14,995 bases of DNA from Halanaerobiaceae bacterium (GCA_003554685.1 PWHA01000125.1:1-14995), one strand, 5' to 3'; numbered from the stretch's first letter, positions 7,513 to 14,725 are shown. The notes: a model not told the origin generated them from the letters alone. Numbers and translations: made by a program.

Positions 7513-7654
7513 AGGGAATCCCTCCTTAAAATATTTTACCTGTTAATCTGCCCGGAACCCCGCAGTTATCAATTTCTACAAAAAGATATATTGTCCTGCC
7601 TTTTGCCCTCAATTTCTTCAAAAGAGAAAAAGCAAAAAACGACCAATAAGCTGC

Positions 7655-7679
7655 AAAAACCCCCGTTTGCACGGGGGTT
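7655..7679 (-). terminator. Rho-independent terminator of the beta-barrel gene
   Basis: AACCCCCGT (7658-7666) pairs with ACGGGGGTT (7671-7679) over a 4-nt loop, a perfect 9-bp GC-rich stem. On the minus strand it is followed by TTTTT (7659-7655). It lies about 55 nt past the stop of the gene at 7733-8257. Confidence 0.9.
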
Positions 7680-7732
7680 GGTTGCTGTAGTTTATTATTA
7701 ACTGCCTCAGGATTAATCAATTAAAAGTTATA

Positions 7733-8257
7733 TTAAAAATCATAGGAAATACCGGCGCTTACCTCAAAACCGGAAAGGCTGACATCAGCATCAAGAACTC
7801 TGTAAGCCAGACTGGCTCTGATGTCAATATCATCAGCCACTTCCTGAGCTGCTCCGGCGCCTACTTTTACTCCCATACCACTCAAGCTTACATTATCCAG
7901 ATTGCCAAAATAATAACCCAGGCCGCCGAGGACAAAAAGTTCAGGCAGATCCTGATCCAGGGCTAACAGCGGAGAAAAATCATAGGCAAAGGTTCCTACA
8001 ATTCCATTAAGTGCTAAATCTGCAGTAAAAAATCTTTCATATTGACCGGCAATCAGAATTTCCGGGGTGGCCTTCATGCCCGCTCCCAGATAGATGCCAG
8101 GCCCGTCAGAGGCTCCATCAAAGGTGTTGTAAGTAAGTCCGGCAACAGCAACAAGATCCTCCACATCAAAATCCTCAAATTCCTGAGCATTTAGACCTAC
8201 CGGCAAAGACAGAATTAAAGCCAAAACAATAATGCCAGCTAATACTGATTTTTTCAT
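7733..8257 (-). CDS. Small outer-membrane beta-barrel protein
   Basis: The mature protein looks like an eight-strand OmpA/OmpX-type barrel of about 150 residues. The signal peptide is MKKSVLAGIIVLALILSLPV, with cleavage after LNA near residue 23. The rest alternates polar and hydrophobic residues with many Gly and Tyr, and has strand pairs such as GIYLGAGMKA and FVLGGLGYYFG. It ends in GISYDF; a C-terminal Phe with aromatic or hydrophobic residues at alternate positions is the known recognition signal for the BAM insertion machinery. I chose ATG at 8257 because AAAGGAGG lies 7 nt before it; the longer frame upstream lacks a signal-peptide start. It has its own terminator. A second barrel gene lies at 9119-9589, of similar design but without obvious sequence identity. 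The ligand or role is unknown. Confidence 0.88.
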   Translation of the reverse strand: MKKSVLAGIIVLALILSLPVGLNAQEFEDFDVEDLVAVAGLTYNTFDGASDGPGIYLGAGMKATPEILIAGQYERFFTADLALNGIVGTFAYDFSPLLALDQDLPELFVLGGLGYYFGNLDNVSLSGMGVKVGAGAAQEVADDIDIRASLAYRVLDADVSLSGFEVSAGISYDF

Positions 8258-8576
8258 CAATTTACCTCCTTTAAGATTGGTTTGCCTTGATCTTCTTTCC
8301 CAAATCAACCTCATCACATCACATAATATACTTCTATATTTTTTTAATTATTCCTTTATTAGAATTGATATTTCTAGCAGATTCTGCTAGGATATACTTA
8401 CCTTTTTCAGGTTTTTTTAAATTTATTTTTTCAGATTTAAACCCATATGACCATCAGGAAGATTTTAAACTGGTTTCGGGTTATTTTAATAATAACTTTG
8501 AGTCAGAAAGCTAGAAAATTTCCGCAGCTCCGATCAGGTTAAAACCATGAACGTCAAATCAGTTCTGCTATTCGGG
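8258..8576. other. AT-rich gene-free stretch upstream of the beta-barrel gene
   Basis: About 320 nt hold no convincing gene. A 75-codon plus-strand open frame here has no ribosome site and is very rich in Phe and Ile, as AT-rich noise would be. The stretch probably contains the promoter and leader of the barrel gene. I see TATATT/TATTAT-like -10 sequences near 8325-8335 (minus) but no clear -35 box. Confidence 0.5.
8374..8390. promoter_or_regulatory. Inverted repeat, possible operator of the beta-barrel gene
   Basis: CTAGCAG (8374-8380) and CTGCTAG (8384-8390) are perfect inverted arms around ATT. It lies about 117 nt upstream of the barrel gene start, just upstream of the likely promoter. 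It has no T-run and a 3-nt centre, so a protein-binding site is likelier than a terminator. Confidence 0.4.
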
Positions 8577-8738
8577 CTAATCTCTGGTAAAAAAACTGAT
8601 TACAGCTGTTAGAATAAAAACTGCCCCAAAGAGATAAACCAAATTTAACAGCATACCGTATCCTGTTATGCTGTAGGCCAGCGAAAAAAGCAGAGCTGCA
8701 ATTAACAGGTTAAAAAGACAACCTGAATTATCGTCCAT
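8577..8738 (-). CDS. Possible 53-residue two-helix membrane peptide
   Basis: The frame from ATG at 8738 gives MDDNSGCLFNLLIAALLFSL and two hydrophobic helices (about 8-24 and 27-48), ending FFTRD. GGGGGG lies about 9 nt before this ATG. The same frame stays open upstream to 8912 (111 codons), but that part lacks a ribosome site and reads like AT-rich DNA, so I prefer the short form. The charged N-terminus, two membrane spans and short polar tail are those of a small membrane peptide. It shows no toxin or antitoxin hallmark that I know. It lies between two beta-barrel genes, all on the same strand. It could also be a chance open frame. Confidence 0.45.
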   Translation of the reverse strand: MDDNSGCLFNLLIAALLFSLAYSITGYGMLLNLVYLFGAVFILTAVISFFTRD

Positions 8739-8940
8739 CTTATAAACCCCCCGACACCTGAGCATGTATGTAACAGGGCAGATAAAAAACAGATAAATCT
8801 GGCAGAGCAGAACTAAATAAGTCCCAAAAAAAGATGACCTGCAATCCGAAACTCTATCTATTAATTTCAAGATAATTAATAAAATTCCTGCAATAAAGAG
8901 AAAAACTGGCATAAAACTGGCATTAAAATAAAAACAGATA

Positions 8941-9000
8941 TAAAAAAGCTGTTCCGGTCAGGCAAAAATTAATTCAGCCGGACTTCAGGAACAGCCTTTT
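8941..9000 (-). terminator. Long hairpin terminator downstream of the second beta-barrel gene
   Basis: GCTGTTCC (8948-8955) pairs with GGAACAGC (8988-8995). Inside, GTCCGGC and GCCTGAC (minus-strand reading) can extend the stem with one mismatch. On the minus strand it ends in TTTTTT, and on the plus strand in CTTTT, so it may act in both directions. It is about 120 nt beyond the stop at 9119. The rest of the gene-free stretch 8739-9118 shows nothing else. Confidence 0.65.
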
Positions 9001-9118
9001 AAAAACAACCTGATTCAATTTACAGAAAGCTTATTCTCAACAAAATCTTTCAGCCTGATGGGATAAAAACTCATAAAAGTTTATAAAAAACCCGAACTTA
9101 TCCAGACAATAAAATCAG

Positions 9119-9589
9119 TTAAAATCGATAATGGAATCCGGTTCTCAGCTGAACATTAAAATCAGCCAGTCCATCCCGGGCTATAACGCCTATGTCAGCA
9201 TTTAAAGATATCGGGGGCAAGGTGCCATCCATTCCTCTTATATCGTACTCTACTCCAATGCCACCACCCAGAAGAAATCCGGTGCTGGGGCCGCTGTATA
9301 TTCCGGCAGAACCAAAGGCATAACCATCCCAAAATGCTTCCTGACGAAACCTGTGAAGATACCTGCCTTCAAAGGATTGTCTCCGGGCTCCTATACCGAA
9401 TATGCCCTGAATAGAGGCGTCGGGACTCATATCATATATTACACTTAAACCTCCTGAACCCCAGAAGGCATAGGAGGACTGCAGGCCAATCCCGATACTG
9501 CCCGGCTGTGCTTGGGCCTGGGCCTGAAAACCAGTCAGAAAAAAAGCTAAAACGAGAACAAGCGAAATGATTAATCCCTTTTTAATCAT
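9119..9589 (-). CDS. Small outer-membrane beta-barrel protein, second copy type
   Basis: The 156-residue precursor has a signal peptide (MIKKGLIISLVLVLAFFLTG) with cleavage after AQAQA near residue 27. The mature part is a series of short amphipathic strands rich in Gly, Ser and Tyr (GIGLQSSYAFWG, GFLLGGGIGVEYDI) and ends in GFHYRF, a BAM-type C-terminal signal with final Phe. About 130 mature residues would fit an eight-strand barrel. ATG at 9589 has AAAGGAGG about 8 nt upstream, and a promoter candidate lies about 105 nt further up. Its neighbour at 7733-8257 has the same architecture, so both may come from an expansion of a lineage-specific barrel family, though the residues are too diverged to judge by eye. 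Function unknown; a structural or pore role is possible. Confidence 0.85.
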   Translation of the reverse strand: MIKKGLIISLVLVLAFFLTGFQAQAQAQPGSIGIGLQSSYAFWGSGGLSVIYDMSPDASIQGIFGIGARRQSFEGRYLHRFRQEAFWDGYAFGSAGIYSGPSTGFLLGGGIGVEYDIRGMDGTLPPISLNADIGVIARDGLADFNVQLRTGFHYRF

Positions 9590-9701
9590 GAAATATTCCT
9601 CCTTTAAAAAATTGCCGAATTCAATGAGCTAAAAAATCTTAAAAACTTTGTCCAGAAACTGACTGCATTTAATCTGACAATCTAATCCATTATTTAATTA
9701 A

Positions 9702-9730
9702 ACAATATCATTAATCCCGCTTTTTGTCCA
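9702..9730 (-). promoter_or_regulatory. Candidate promoter of the second beta-barrel gene
   Basis: On the minus strand TGGACA (9730-9725) and TATTGT (9707-9702) are 17 nt apart, matching consensus at five and four of six positions. Start of transcription near 9695 would give a leader of about 105 nt. Confidence 0.45.
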
Positions 9731-9814
9731 GTAGTCATTTTACTTCAAATCAGACTTTTCAGCAGTCAAAATTTCATCATCAGTATGAGCCTGGTGGTAC
9801 AGATTCAGTTCGGC

Positions 9815-9844
9815 TGGACATAAAATCTCAGTTTAATATATAAT
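9815..9844 (+). promoter_or_regulatory. Candidate promoter of the radical SAM gene
   Basis: TGGACA (9815-9820) and a perfect TATAAT (9839-9844) are 18 nt apart, with a start expected near 9851. The leader of about 115 nt contains a weak CTATA/TATAG inverted repeat and ends in the duplicated ribosome site. It lies in the 376-nt divergent spacer 9590-9965, back to back with the minus-strand promoter for the barrel gene. Confidence 0.6.
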
Positions 9845-9926
9845 AATTACACAGTCACCAGGATGGACGAATAAAAAAGGGTTAAGCTATAAGAACTATA
9901 GTCATACATTTAATAATCATGCATTT

Positions 9927-9968
9927 ATTCAAGGAGTTTTTAAAATCATTCAAGGAGTTTTTAAAATG
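9927..9968 (+). repeat. 21-bp tandem duplication of the ribosome site and start region
   Basis: Copy 1 (9927-9947) and copy 2 (9948-9968) are identical except for the last base. Each has AAGGAG then TTTTTAAAAT; copy 1 ends in ATC, whereas copy 2 ends in the ATG start codon. The first ribosome site therefore has no start codon at its proper distance. As 21 is a multiple of three, both sites are in the same phase. Confidence 0.9.
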
Positions 9969-11726
9969 GAAACAGAAAGAATTAAAGCTGCGCTAATAGA
10001 TGGATATCTTGATGAACCCTCCTGTCTGGGGGTGCCACCCTATGTTTCGCCTCATATCAGATACATCTATGGGGCATTAATTGCGGGGGGGATTCTTCCT
10101 GAGAATGTTGATTTTTTGACCGCCGATCACTACCGCAATCAGAAAGAGGATAGGCTGGCAAATCTGGAAGAAAAGGATCTGGTAATAATCCTGGCAGGAA
10201 CCACCGTTCCCGGCAACTATCTTGAAGGCCAGCCCCTGAGCCTGGCCGAGATCAGGGAGCTGGGAGAAAGGCTTTTTTATCCCACTCTGGTGCTCACAGG
10301 GCCGATTACCCTGGTCTGGGAAAATCTGCCGGGTGCTGCCGGCCTGGCAGAAAACTTTGATATTATCACCGGAGAAATAGGGGCAGCCCGCCTCTACCTC
10401 CGGCTCTGTGAACAGTCTGGCAGTCCGGGTAACGTAGCCCCCTCTCATTTATCGGATTCTTTGAAAAAGGGAGGCGGAGGTTTTACTGCTGAAGCCCTGA
10501 GCCGCTGGGCTATAAAAGGGGCTGAAATATTCGAGCGGCATCCCGGATACCCCAGATTGCTGGCGGAAATTGAAACCTTTCGAGGCTGTCCTCGGCCCCG
10601 GGGCTGCAGCTTCTGCAGTGAACAGCTGAAACAGGTTCACTATCAGCGAAGGCCTGAAAATATTACTGCCGAGGTCAGGGAAATTGCTGAAAAAGGTATT
10701 CATAATTACCGCCTGGGCTGCCAGACCGATCTCCTGGGATATACCGGAAGGTCTGATTACAGAAAAACCGGCAAATCAGCTGTCAGTGGAACAAAGACAG
10801 CTGATCTAGATGCCATTCTCGCCTGGAATAACAGGGCCCTGAAAAAACTGTACAGCGGTATTCGGAAAGCAGATCCTTATCTCAGGGTGCTGCACCTTGA
10901 TAACATCAATCCCGGTCCGCTGGGTAGGCAGAGCTCCCGCGCCCGCAGATCCCTGGAGATTATCTGTCGTTATAACACCCCCGGTGATGTGGCCGCCTTC
11001 GGTCTGGAGTCTGCTGATCCCGAGGTAATCCGGGCCAACAACATTGATGCCAGTCCAGGGGAAACCAGAGAGGCAATCCGGCTTGTCAACGAAATCGGAG
11101 GACGGCGAAAAGATGGAATTCCCAAACTACTGCCGGGACTTAATTTTCTCCTGGGACTCCGGGGAGAAACGGACCGAAGCTATGAACTTAATCTCAAGTT
11201 TTTGGAGAGCATAAAAGAAGAGGGTTTACTGCTGAGAAGAATCAATATCAGGCAGGTTAATCCCCTGGGAAGCTATCAATCCCGGAAAGTTCAGCGTTCA
11301 AAACTTCTGAAGTTTAAAGAGAAGGTCAACCAGAAAATAAATCAGCCCATGCTGAGAAAGGTTTTCCCCCGGGGGACAGTGATTAAAAATGTCTGGCCGG
11401 TTCAGGCAAAGGGCAGCCTGACCTTCGGGCGGCCATCGGGAAGCTATCCCATTCTGATTGGAATTCCAGGAAATTATCTGGAACAGCAGGAAATGGCGGT
11501 TCAGGTTATCGACCACGGCTATCGTTCCATCACAGCCCTGCCCTACCCCTTTTATATTGATAGAGCCGGCCTCAAGGAACTGACCCATATTCCAGGAATA
11601 GGAGAAAACAGAGCCCGGAAAATCATCCTGGAGAGGCCCGTTAATTACAGCGAACTCCTGAAAATCCTGGGGCCCTCCTTTCCCGGAGAAGAATGGCAGG
11701 CAATCTTTCAGTTTTCCAGCAAATAG
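9966..11726 (+). CDS. Radical SAM enzyme with C-terminal helix-hairpin-helix (COG1031-like)
   Basis: The 586-residue protein has three parts. Residues 5-150 look like a Rossmann-type N-domain (KAALIDGYLDEPSCLGVPPYV, LVIILAGTT, TLVLTGPI), as in B12-binding radical SAM proteins, but without the DxHxxG cobalamin motif. The radical SAM core starts near 200: RGCPRPRGCSFCSE places Cys208, Cys214 and Cys217 in a CX5CX2C pattern instead of the common CX3CX2C. GLESADPEVI (346-355) and LNFLLGLRGET (392-402) are further core motifs. Residues 536-558 (LKELTHIPGIGENRARKII) are a helix-hairpin-helix, a module that usually binds DNA or RNA backbone. This domain order is that of COG1031, best known from archaea; the reaction is unknown. 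The ATG follows a duplicated AAGGAG. It is cytoplasmic and stands alone, convergent with the dehydrogenase downstream. Confidence 0.9.
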   Translation: METERIKAALIDGYLDEPSCLGVPPYVSPHIRYIYGALIAGGILPENVDFLTADHYRNQKEDRLANLEEKDLVIILAGTTVPGNYLEGQPLSLAEIRELGERLFYPTLVLTGPITLVWENLPGAAGLAENFDIITGEIGAARLYLRLCEQSGSPGNVAPSHLSDSLKKGGGGFTAEALSRWAIKGAEIFERHPGYPRLLAEIETFRGCPRPRGCSFCSEQLKQVHYQRRPENITAEVREIAEKGIHNYRLGCQTDLLGYTGRSDYRKTGKSAVSGTKTADLDAILAWNNRALKKLYSGIRKADPYLRVLHLDNINPGPLGRQSSRARRSLEIICRYNTPGDVAAFGLESADPEVIRANNIDASPGETREAIRLVNEIGGRRKDGIPKLLPGLNFLLGLRGETDRSYELNLKFLESIKEEGLLLRRINIRQVNPLGSYQSRKVQRSKLLKFKEKVNQKINQPMLRKVFPRGTVIKNVWPVQAKGSLTFGRPSGSYPILIGIPGNYLEQQEMAVQVIDHGYRSITALPYPFYIDRAGLKELTHIPGIGENRARKIILERPVNYSELLKILGPSFPGEEWQAIFQFSSK

Positions 11727-11767
11727 TCCGGGAAGCAGATTCCAGTCCGGCGGGAGCTAAATATACT

Positions 11768-12724
11768 TTAATATCCCCTGCTGTAATCCACCTGGTTTAT
11801 AAGTTCCCGATCATTGAGATAGCGTTTTAAATTCTCACAAACAATATTAAGGGCCCGGTTATAATAATCAGGAAAACTGCCGGCAATATGGGGAGTGATA
11901 ATAACATTATTCATTTCATAGAACGGTGAGGTTGCCTCCAGAGGTTCATCCTGAAATACGTCCAGGGCAGCTCCAGCCAGTTTTCCCTGCTGCAGGGCAG
12001 ATATTAGAGCCTTTTCCTTTACCACCCTTCCCCGGCCAACATTGATAAAAACGGCTTTATCCGGCATGGCGGCAAATTCATCCTCGCCCAGCATCTGCCG
12101 GGTCTCGGGTGTCAGAGGCAGGACAGCAGTAATAAAGTCGGCATCCTGAAAAGCCTCTTTCAGCTGATTGGGAAAATATATTTCAACAACTCCGGGAACC
12201 TCCTCCGGACTGCGCTTGACCCCGACCACCGTCATGTTAAAGGCCCCGGCCCGCCTGGCTATTTCTTTCCCGATTGCTCCCAGCCCCAGGATAACAATCT
12301 TTTTATCTCCCAGATAATCAACTGGCAACCTTTTCCAGATGCGGCGCTGCTGCTGACGGTAAAATTCCGGTAGGCGCCTGGTAAAGGAGAGCATCAATGC
12401 CAGGGTATGTTCAGCTATAATATCCCGGTGCAGGCCCCGGACATTGGTGATGGCAACTTCCTTCTGCCTGAGTATATCAGCATACTCCGAGGTCATAATT
12501 CTGTCCACTCCTGCACTGAGAACCTGGATCCATATCAACTGCGGTGCCCCGGCCAGCAGATCCATCTCCATGCTGCCGGTAAAACCCAGCACCGCTTCAG
12601 CCTCCTGAAGAACCGTCTGCTGTTTTTCCCGGGTAAGGGCTTTGATTACCTTGAGCTCCGGATTCTGATTCTCCAGTTCCCGGGAGTATTTTTCCTTCCA
12701 GTCCTGAGTTAGCATCATTTTCAT
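11768..12724 (-). CDS. D-isomer-specific 2-hydroxyacid dehydrogenase
   Basis: This enzyme belongs to the NAD(P)-dependent family that reduces 2-oxoacids to D-2-hydroxyacids or does the reverse. With the chosen start, the dinucleotide motif is GLGAIG (147-152). The catalytic residues are Arg231 (INVGRG), Glu260 (FQDEP) and His279 (TPHIAG); all are present. The substrate loop is LSAGVD (69-74). At about 318 residues it has the standard length. It is closest in style to the GhrA/GyaR-like group with glyoxylate or hydroxypyruvate relatives, but the substrate is not certain. I chose ATG at 12724, with GGGGTGG 11 nt upstream. A GTG at 12739 in the same frame lies inside that G-rich site and is less likely. 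It is the second minus-strand gene after the MscS channel gene, 161 nt away, and probably has its own promoter. Confidence 0.92.
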   Translation of the reverse strand: MKMMLTQDWKEKYSRELENQNPELKVIKALTREKQQTVLQEAEAVLGFTGSMEMDLLAGAPQLIWIQVLSAGVDRIMTSEYADILRQKEVAITNVRGLHRDIIAEHTLALMLSFTRRLPEFYRQQQRRIWKRLPVDYLGDKKIVILGLGAIGKEIARRAGAFNMTVVGVKRSPEEVPGVVEIYFPNQLKEAFQDADFITAVLPLTPETRQMLGEDEFAAMPDKAVFINVGRGRVVKEKALISALQQGKLAGAALDVFQDEPLEATSPFYEMNNVIITPHIAGSFPDYYNRALNIVCENLKRYLNDRELINQVDYSRGY

Positions 12725-12746
12725 AATTTGTTTTTCCACCCCGGTT

Positions 12747-12771
12747 AGACTTTTTTATTGTAAAAAAATCT
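12747..12771. promoter_or_regulatory. AT-rich inverted repeat upstream of the dehydrogenase
   Basis: AGACTTTTTTA (12747-12757) and TAAAAAAATCT (12761-12771) are inverted arms with one mismatch around TTG. The minus strand reads TACAAT across the centre, a plausible -10 box, though no good -35 box is seen. The element sits directly before the ribosome site of the dehydrogenase gene. It could be a promoter with operator, or a terminator of the channel gene upstream. Confidence 0.35.
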
Positions 12772-12885
12772 GGATATCAGAAAATCTTTAATAATAATCT
12801 GCAGTCAACCATCATAACCTGCCAATAACAGGAGTCCATCAGCCTAACAGTATTACACCCGGGATGCAGCAGAAATTGCTGCCGG

Positions 12886-14229
12886 TTACTCCCGGTTATT
12901 GTCTTGCTGGTAACTGGCAAAAATCTGCTGAAGATTTTCAACTGTTTCAGGAGTAATGCTTTTAAGATGGAGATCCCGCTGGGGAAAGGCAATATTGACA
13001 TTATTTTCATGCAGTAGATCCCAGATATCAAGTAAAACCTCGCTCCTGATATTATCAACCCCTACCTCAGGATCCTGGATCCAGAAACGGAACTCAAAAT
13101 CTACGGTATTATCACCAAAGTTTTTCAGCAGACATACCGGTTCGGGATTTTGCAGGATTCTTTCCTTATTTTCCATTGCTTTAATAATCAATTTCCTGAC
13201 AAACTTGAGATCGCTATCATAACCAACACCAATGACTGAAGCAAGCCTGACCAGGTCATCACTGTAGGACCAATTAATAACCTGACTGGTGATGAAATCT
13301 TCATTGGGAATCAGATATTCCTTTCCGCTAAGGGTAACCACCGAGACAAAACGGGTTTTGAGCGAGCTTACCCTGCCAAAAACCTCATCTGTCTCCACAA
13401 TATCACCAGGCTTGATAGATTTATCCAGAATTATTATTATCCCGCTGATAAAATTGGAAACTATCTTCTGCAGACCAAAACCAAGACCAATACCAACAGC
13501 ACCACCGATGAATGCAAAGGCTGTCAGGTCAATTCCTAAACTGCTTAAGCCTATAAAAAAGGCAATGGTAAAGAGAGTTATCCGTCCTACCTTCCGGAGA
13601 AGGATGCGGAATGAAGGTGTCAGGTTTTTGCTGCTCTGCAGACGTCTGCGGTAAAAGGTTTCCAGCCAGCCGGCAACCCAGAAAAGAATTACGAAAAATA
13701 TCAGTCCCCGGACCATCAGCATCAGAGAAAACTGAAATTCTCCCAGATTAAGCTCGATCTCTTCAAGAAAATCTATAACAGTTTGATAAATGCCCAGAAT
13801 ATTTAATACTGCCACCACCCAGATTACCAGGGTAATAAATTTAACCCAGATATTTTCAGGCAGAAACCAGGTAATAAACTGAATGATCAGCCAGGCAACC
13901 AGCAGATAACCGGCGATCAGTGTCAGAACAGTCGCCTGCACCCCTGCCAGGGTAGCCCCAGCATTATAAAGCCAGACCAGCAGGGCCAGAGCCAGCTGAA
14001 AATGAATTTTCTCCCAGAACCTGAGCCAGCCTACCGGGAGTTCTGCCGGTAGGGAAGTCAACAGAGCTTCTCCTCTGCTGTAAATTCGCTTTCTGAGAGC
14101 ATAGATCAGCAAACCCAGGATTATCAGGGCAATCAGAGAAATCAGATTTGTGATTACAAATATTTCATCCCGCAGCCAAAAATAAATTTCATTAATAAAA
14201 CTTTCCACCGCATGATTTTCTCCCACCAT
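12886..14229 (-). CDS. MscS-family mechanosensitive channel
   Basis: This is a channel that opens when the membrane is stretched and lets solutes out after a sudden fall in salinity, a key risk for a halophile. About seven hydrophobic segments lie in the first 270 residues (near 23-45, 75-95, 100-120, 128-148, 168-188, 215-235 and the pore helix). The pore helix and the start of the beta domain read AFIGGAVGIGLGFGLQKIV and FISGIIIILDKSIKPGD (240-276), with the Gly/Ala packing typical of MscS TM3. The beta domain includes IPNEDFITSQVINWS (307-321), and the C-terminal alpha/beta domain ends with NIAFPQRDLHL (412-422). At 447 residues it is larger than E. coli MscS (286), with extra N-terminal helices as in YbdG- or YnaI-like forms. 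ATG at 14229 follows TGGAGG by 7 nt. Confidence 0.95.
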   Translation of the reverse strand: MVGENHAVESFINEIYFWLRDEIFVITNLISLIALIILGLLIYALRKRIYSRGEALLTSLPAELPVGWLRFWEKIHFQLALALLVWLYNAGATLAGVQATVLTLIAGYLLVAWLIIQFITWFLPENIWVKFITLVIWVVAVLNILGIYQTVIDFLEEIELNLGEFQFSLMLMVRGLIFFVILFWVAGWLETFYRRRLQSSKNLTPSFRILLRKVGRITLFTIAFFIGLSSLGIDLTAFAFIGGAVGIGLGFGLQKIVSNFISGIIIILDKSIKPGDIVETDEVFGRVSSLKTRFVSVVTLSGKEYLIPNEDFITSQVINWSYSDDLVRLASVIGVGYDSDLKFVRKLIIKAMENKERILQNPEPVCLLKNFGDNTVDFEFRFWIQDPEVGVDNIRSEVLLDIWDLLHENNVNIAFPQRDLHLKSITPETVENLQQIFASYQQDNNRE

Positions 14230-14416
14230 AAAAATACCTCCAGTCTTCGGGAAATTATGCTAGAATTCTTTCCAATATTATCCTGTGACAATCCGGTTTT
14301 ACCTGCAAAATTTTCCGGCACCTGTTTTATATATAATTATTTATATTCGTGTAATGTCCTGCAAAACCCGGCTCAATATCTTTCAAGTAATAGGCTGTCA
14401 CGGGGTATTAAATTTT

Positions 14417-14438
14417 TAAAGAGAAGGACTGCCCTTCT
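14417..14438 (-). terminator. Weak hairpin downstream of the permease remnant
   Basis: AGAAGG (14422-14427) and CCTTCT (14433-14438) form a 6-bp stem with a 5-nt loop. On the minus strand it is followed by CTTTAAAAATTT, a poor T-run. It could end transcripts from the permease remnant. The rest of 14230-14467 shows no gene. Confidence 0.3.
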
Positions 14439-14467
14439 ATAGCAAATATAAACAGCAAGAACCAAAG

Positions 14468-14602
14468 TCAGTTCATAAAAAGTCCACTGCTGGGCCAGCA
14501 TGTGCTGCAAGCCAGCAGCGATGTTTCCACCAGGGGAAAACGGTCTTCCAGGGCATAATAGGGCTTTGCCTCTTTAATCACAGCAGTTTTTTCTTCTGCC
14601 AT
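14468..14602 (-). pseudogene. Frameshifted 5' remnant of an NCS2 xanthine/uracil permease
   Basis: A good AAGGAG ribosome site precedes ATG at 14602, and the frame begins MAEEKTAVIKEAKPYYALED, then RFPLVETSLLA. This matches the cytoplasmic N-terminus of NCS2 nucleobase:cation symporters, where Y-x-LED/DRPPL is followed by LLAGLQHMLA. The expected GLQHMLA is present but in another frame, directly after LLA. Loss of one of two GGCT copies (a 4-nt deletion) would explain this: the DNA now reads CTGCTGGCTTGCAG. The original frame ends at 14468 after 44 codons. In the other frame, homology stops within a few residues of LAQQ; what follows has no resemblance to the permease. So only the first 40 or so codons of a gene of about 430-460 codons remain. 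The assignment rests on a short stretch, but the motif is distinctive. Confidence 0.65.
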
Positions 14603-14637
14603 TTTCTCATCTCCTTCAAGAGTGATCTAAATCAGAT

Positions 14638-14679
14638 AATTTAGTGAATAAAACCTGCAATTTAGTGGATAAAACCTGG
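14638..14679. repeat. 21-bp imperfect tandem repeat upstream of the permease remnant
   Basis: Two copies (14638-14658 and 14659-14679) share AATTTAGTG, one variable base, then ATAAAACCTG, and differ only there and at the last base. A third partial copy, AATTTA, follows at 14681. They lie 36-77 nt upstream of the remnant's start, in its former promoter or leader. A TGAT-CTAA-ATCA inverted motif lies next to them at 14623-14634. Confidence 0.85.
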
Positions 14680-14699
14680 TAATTTAAGAAAAATACAAT

Positions 14700-14725
14700 T
14701 ATTAATCACATCTATTAATCACATC
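14700..14725. repeat. 13-bp exact tandem repeat
   Basis: TATTAATCACATC occurs twice head to tail (14700-14712 and 14713-14725), 20 nt from the 21-bp repeat. On the minus strand each copy contains GATGTGATTAATA. It may be an operator pair or a slippage product. Confidence 0.8.

Noticed and set aside
7526..7720. Minus-strand open frame of 64 codons
   Set aside because: It runs through the Rho-independent terminator at 7655-7679 and has no ribosome site.
8287..8514. Plus-strand open frame of 75 codons rich in Phe and Ile
   Set aside because: AT-rich upstream DNA of the barrel gene, with no ribosome site; the composition is that of chance translation.
12866..12882. GCAGCA/TGCTGC hairpin just after the MscS stop codon
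   Set aside because: A perfect 6-bp stem, but no T-run follows on the minus strand, so it is not called as a terminator.
14623..14634. FNR/CRP-like site TGAT-CTAA-ATCA
   Set aside because: Only four bases per arm in AT-rich DNA, placed just upstream of the ribosome site; too weak to call.
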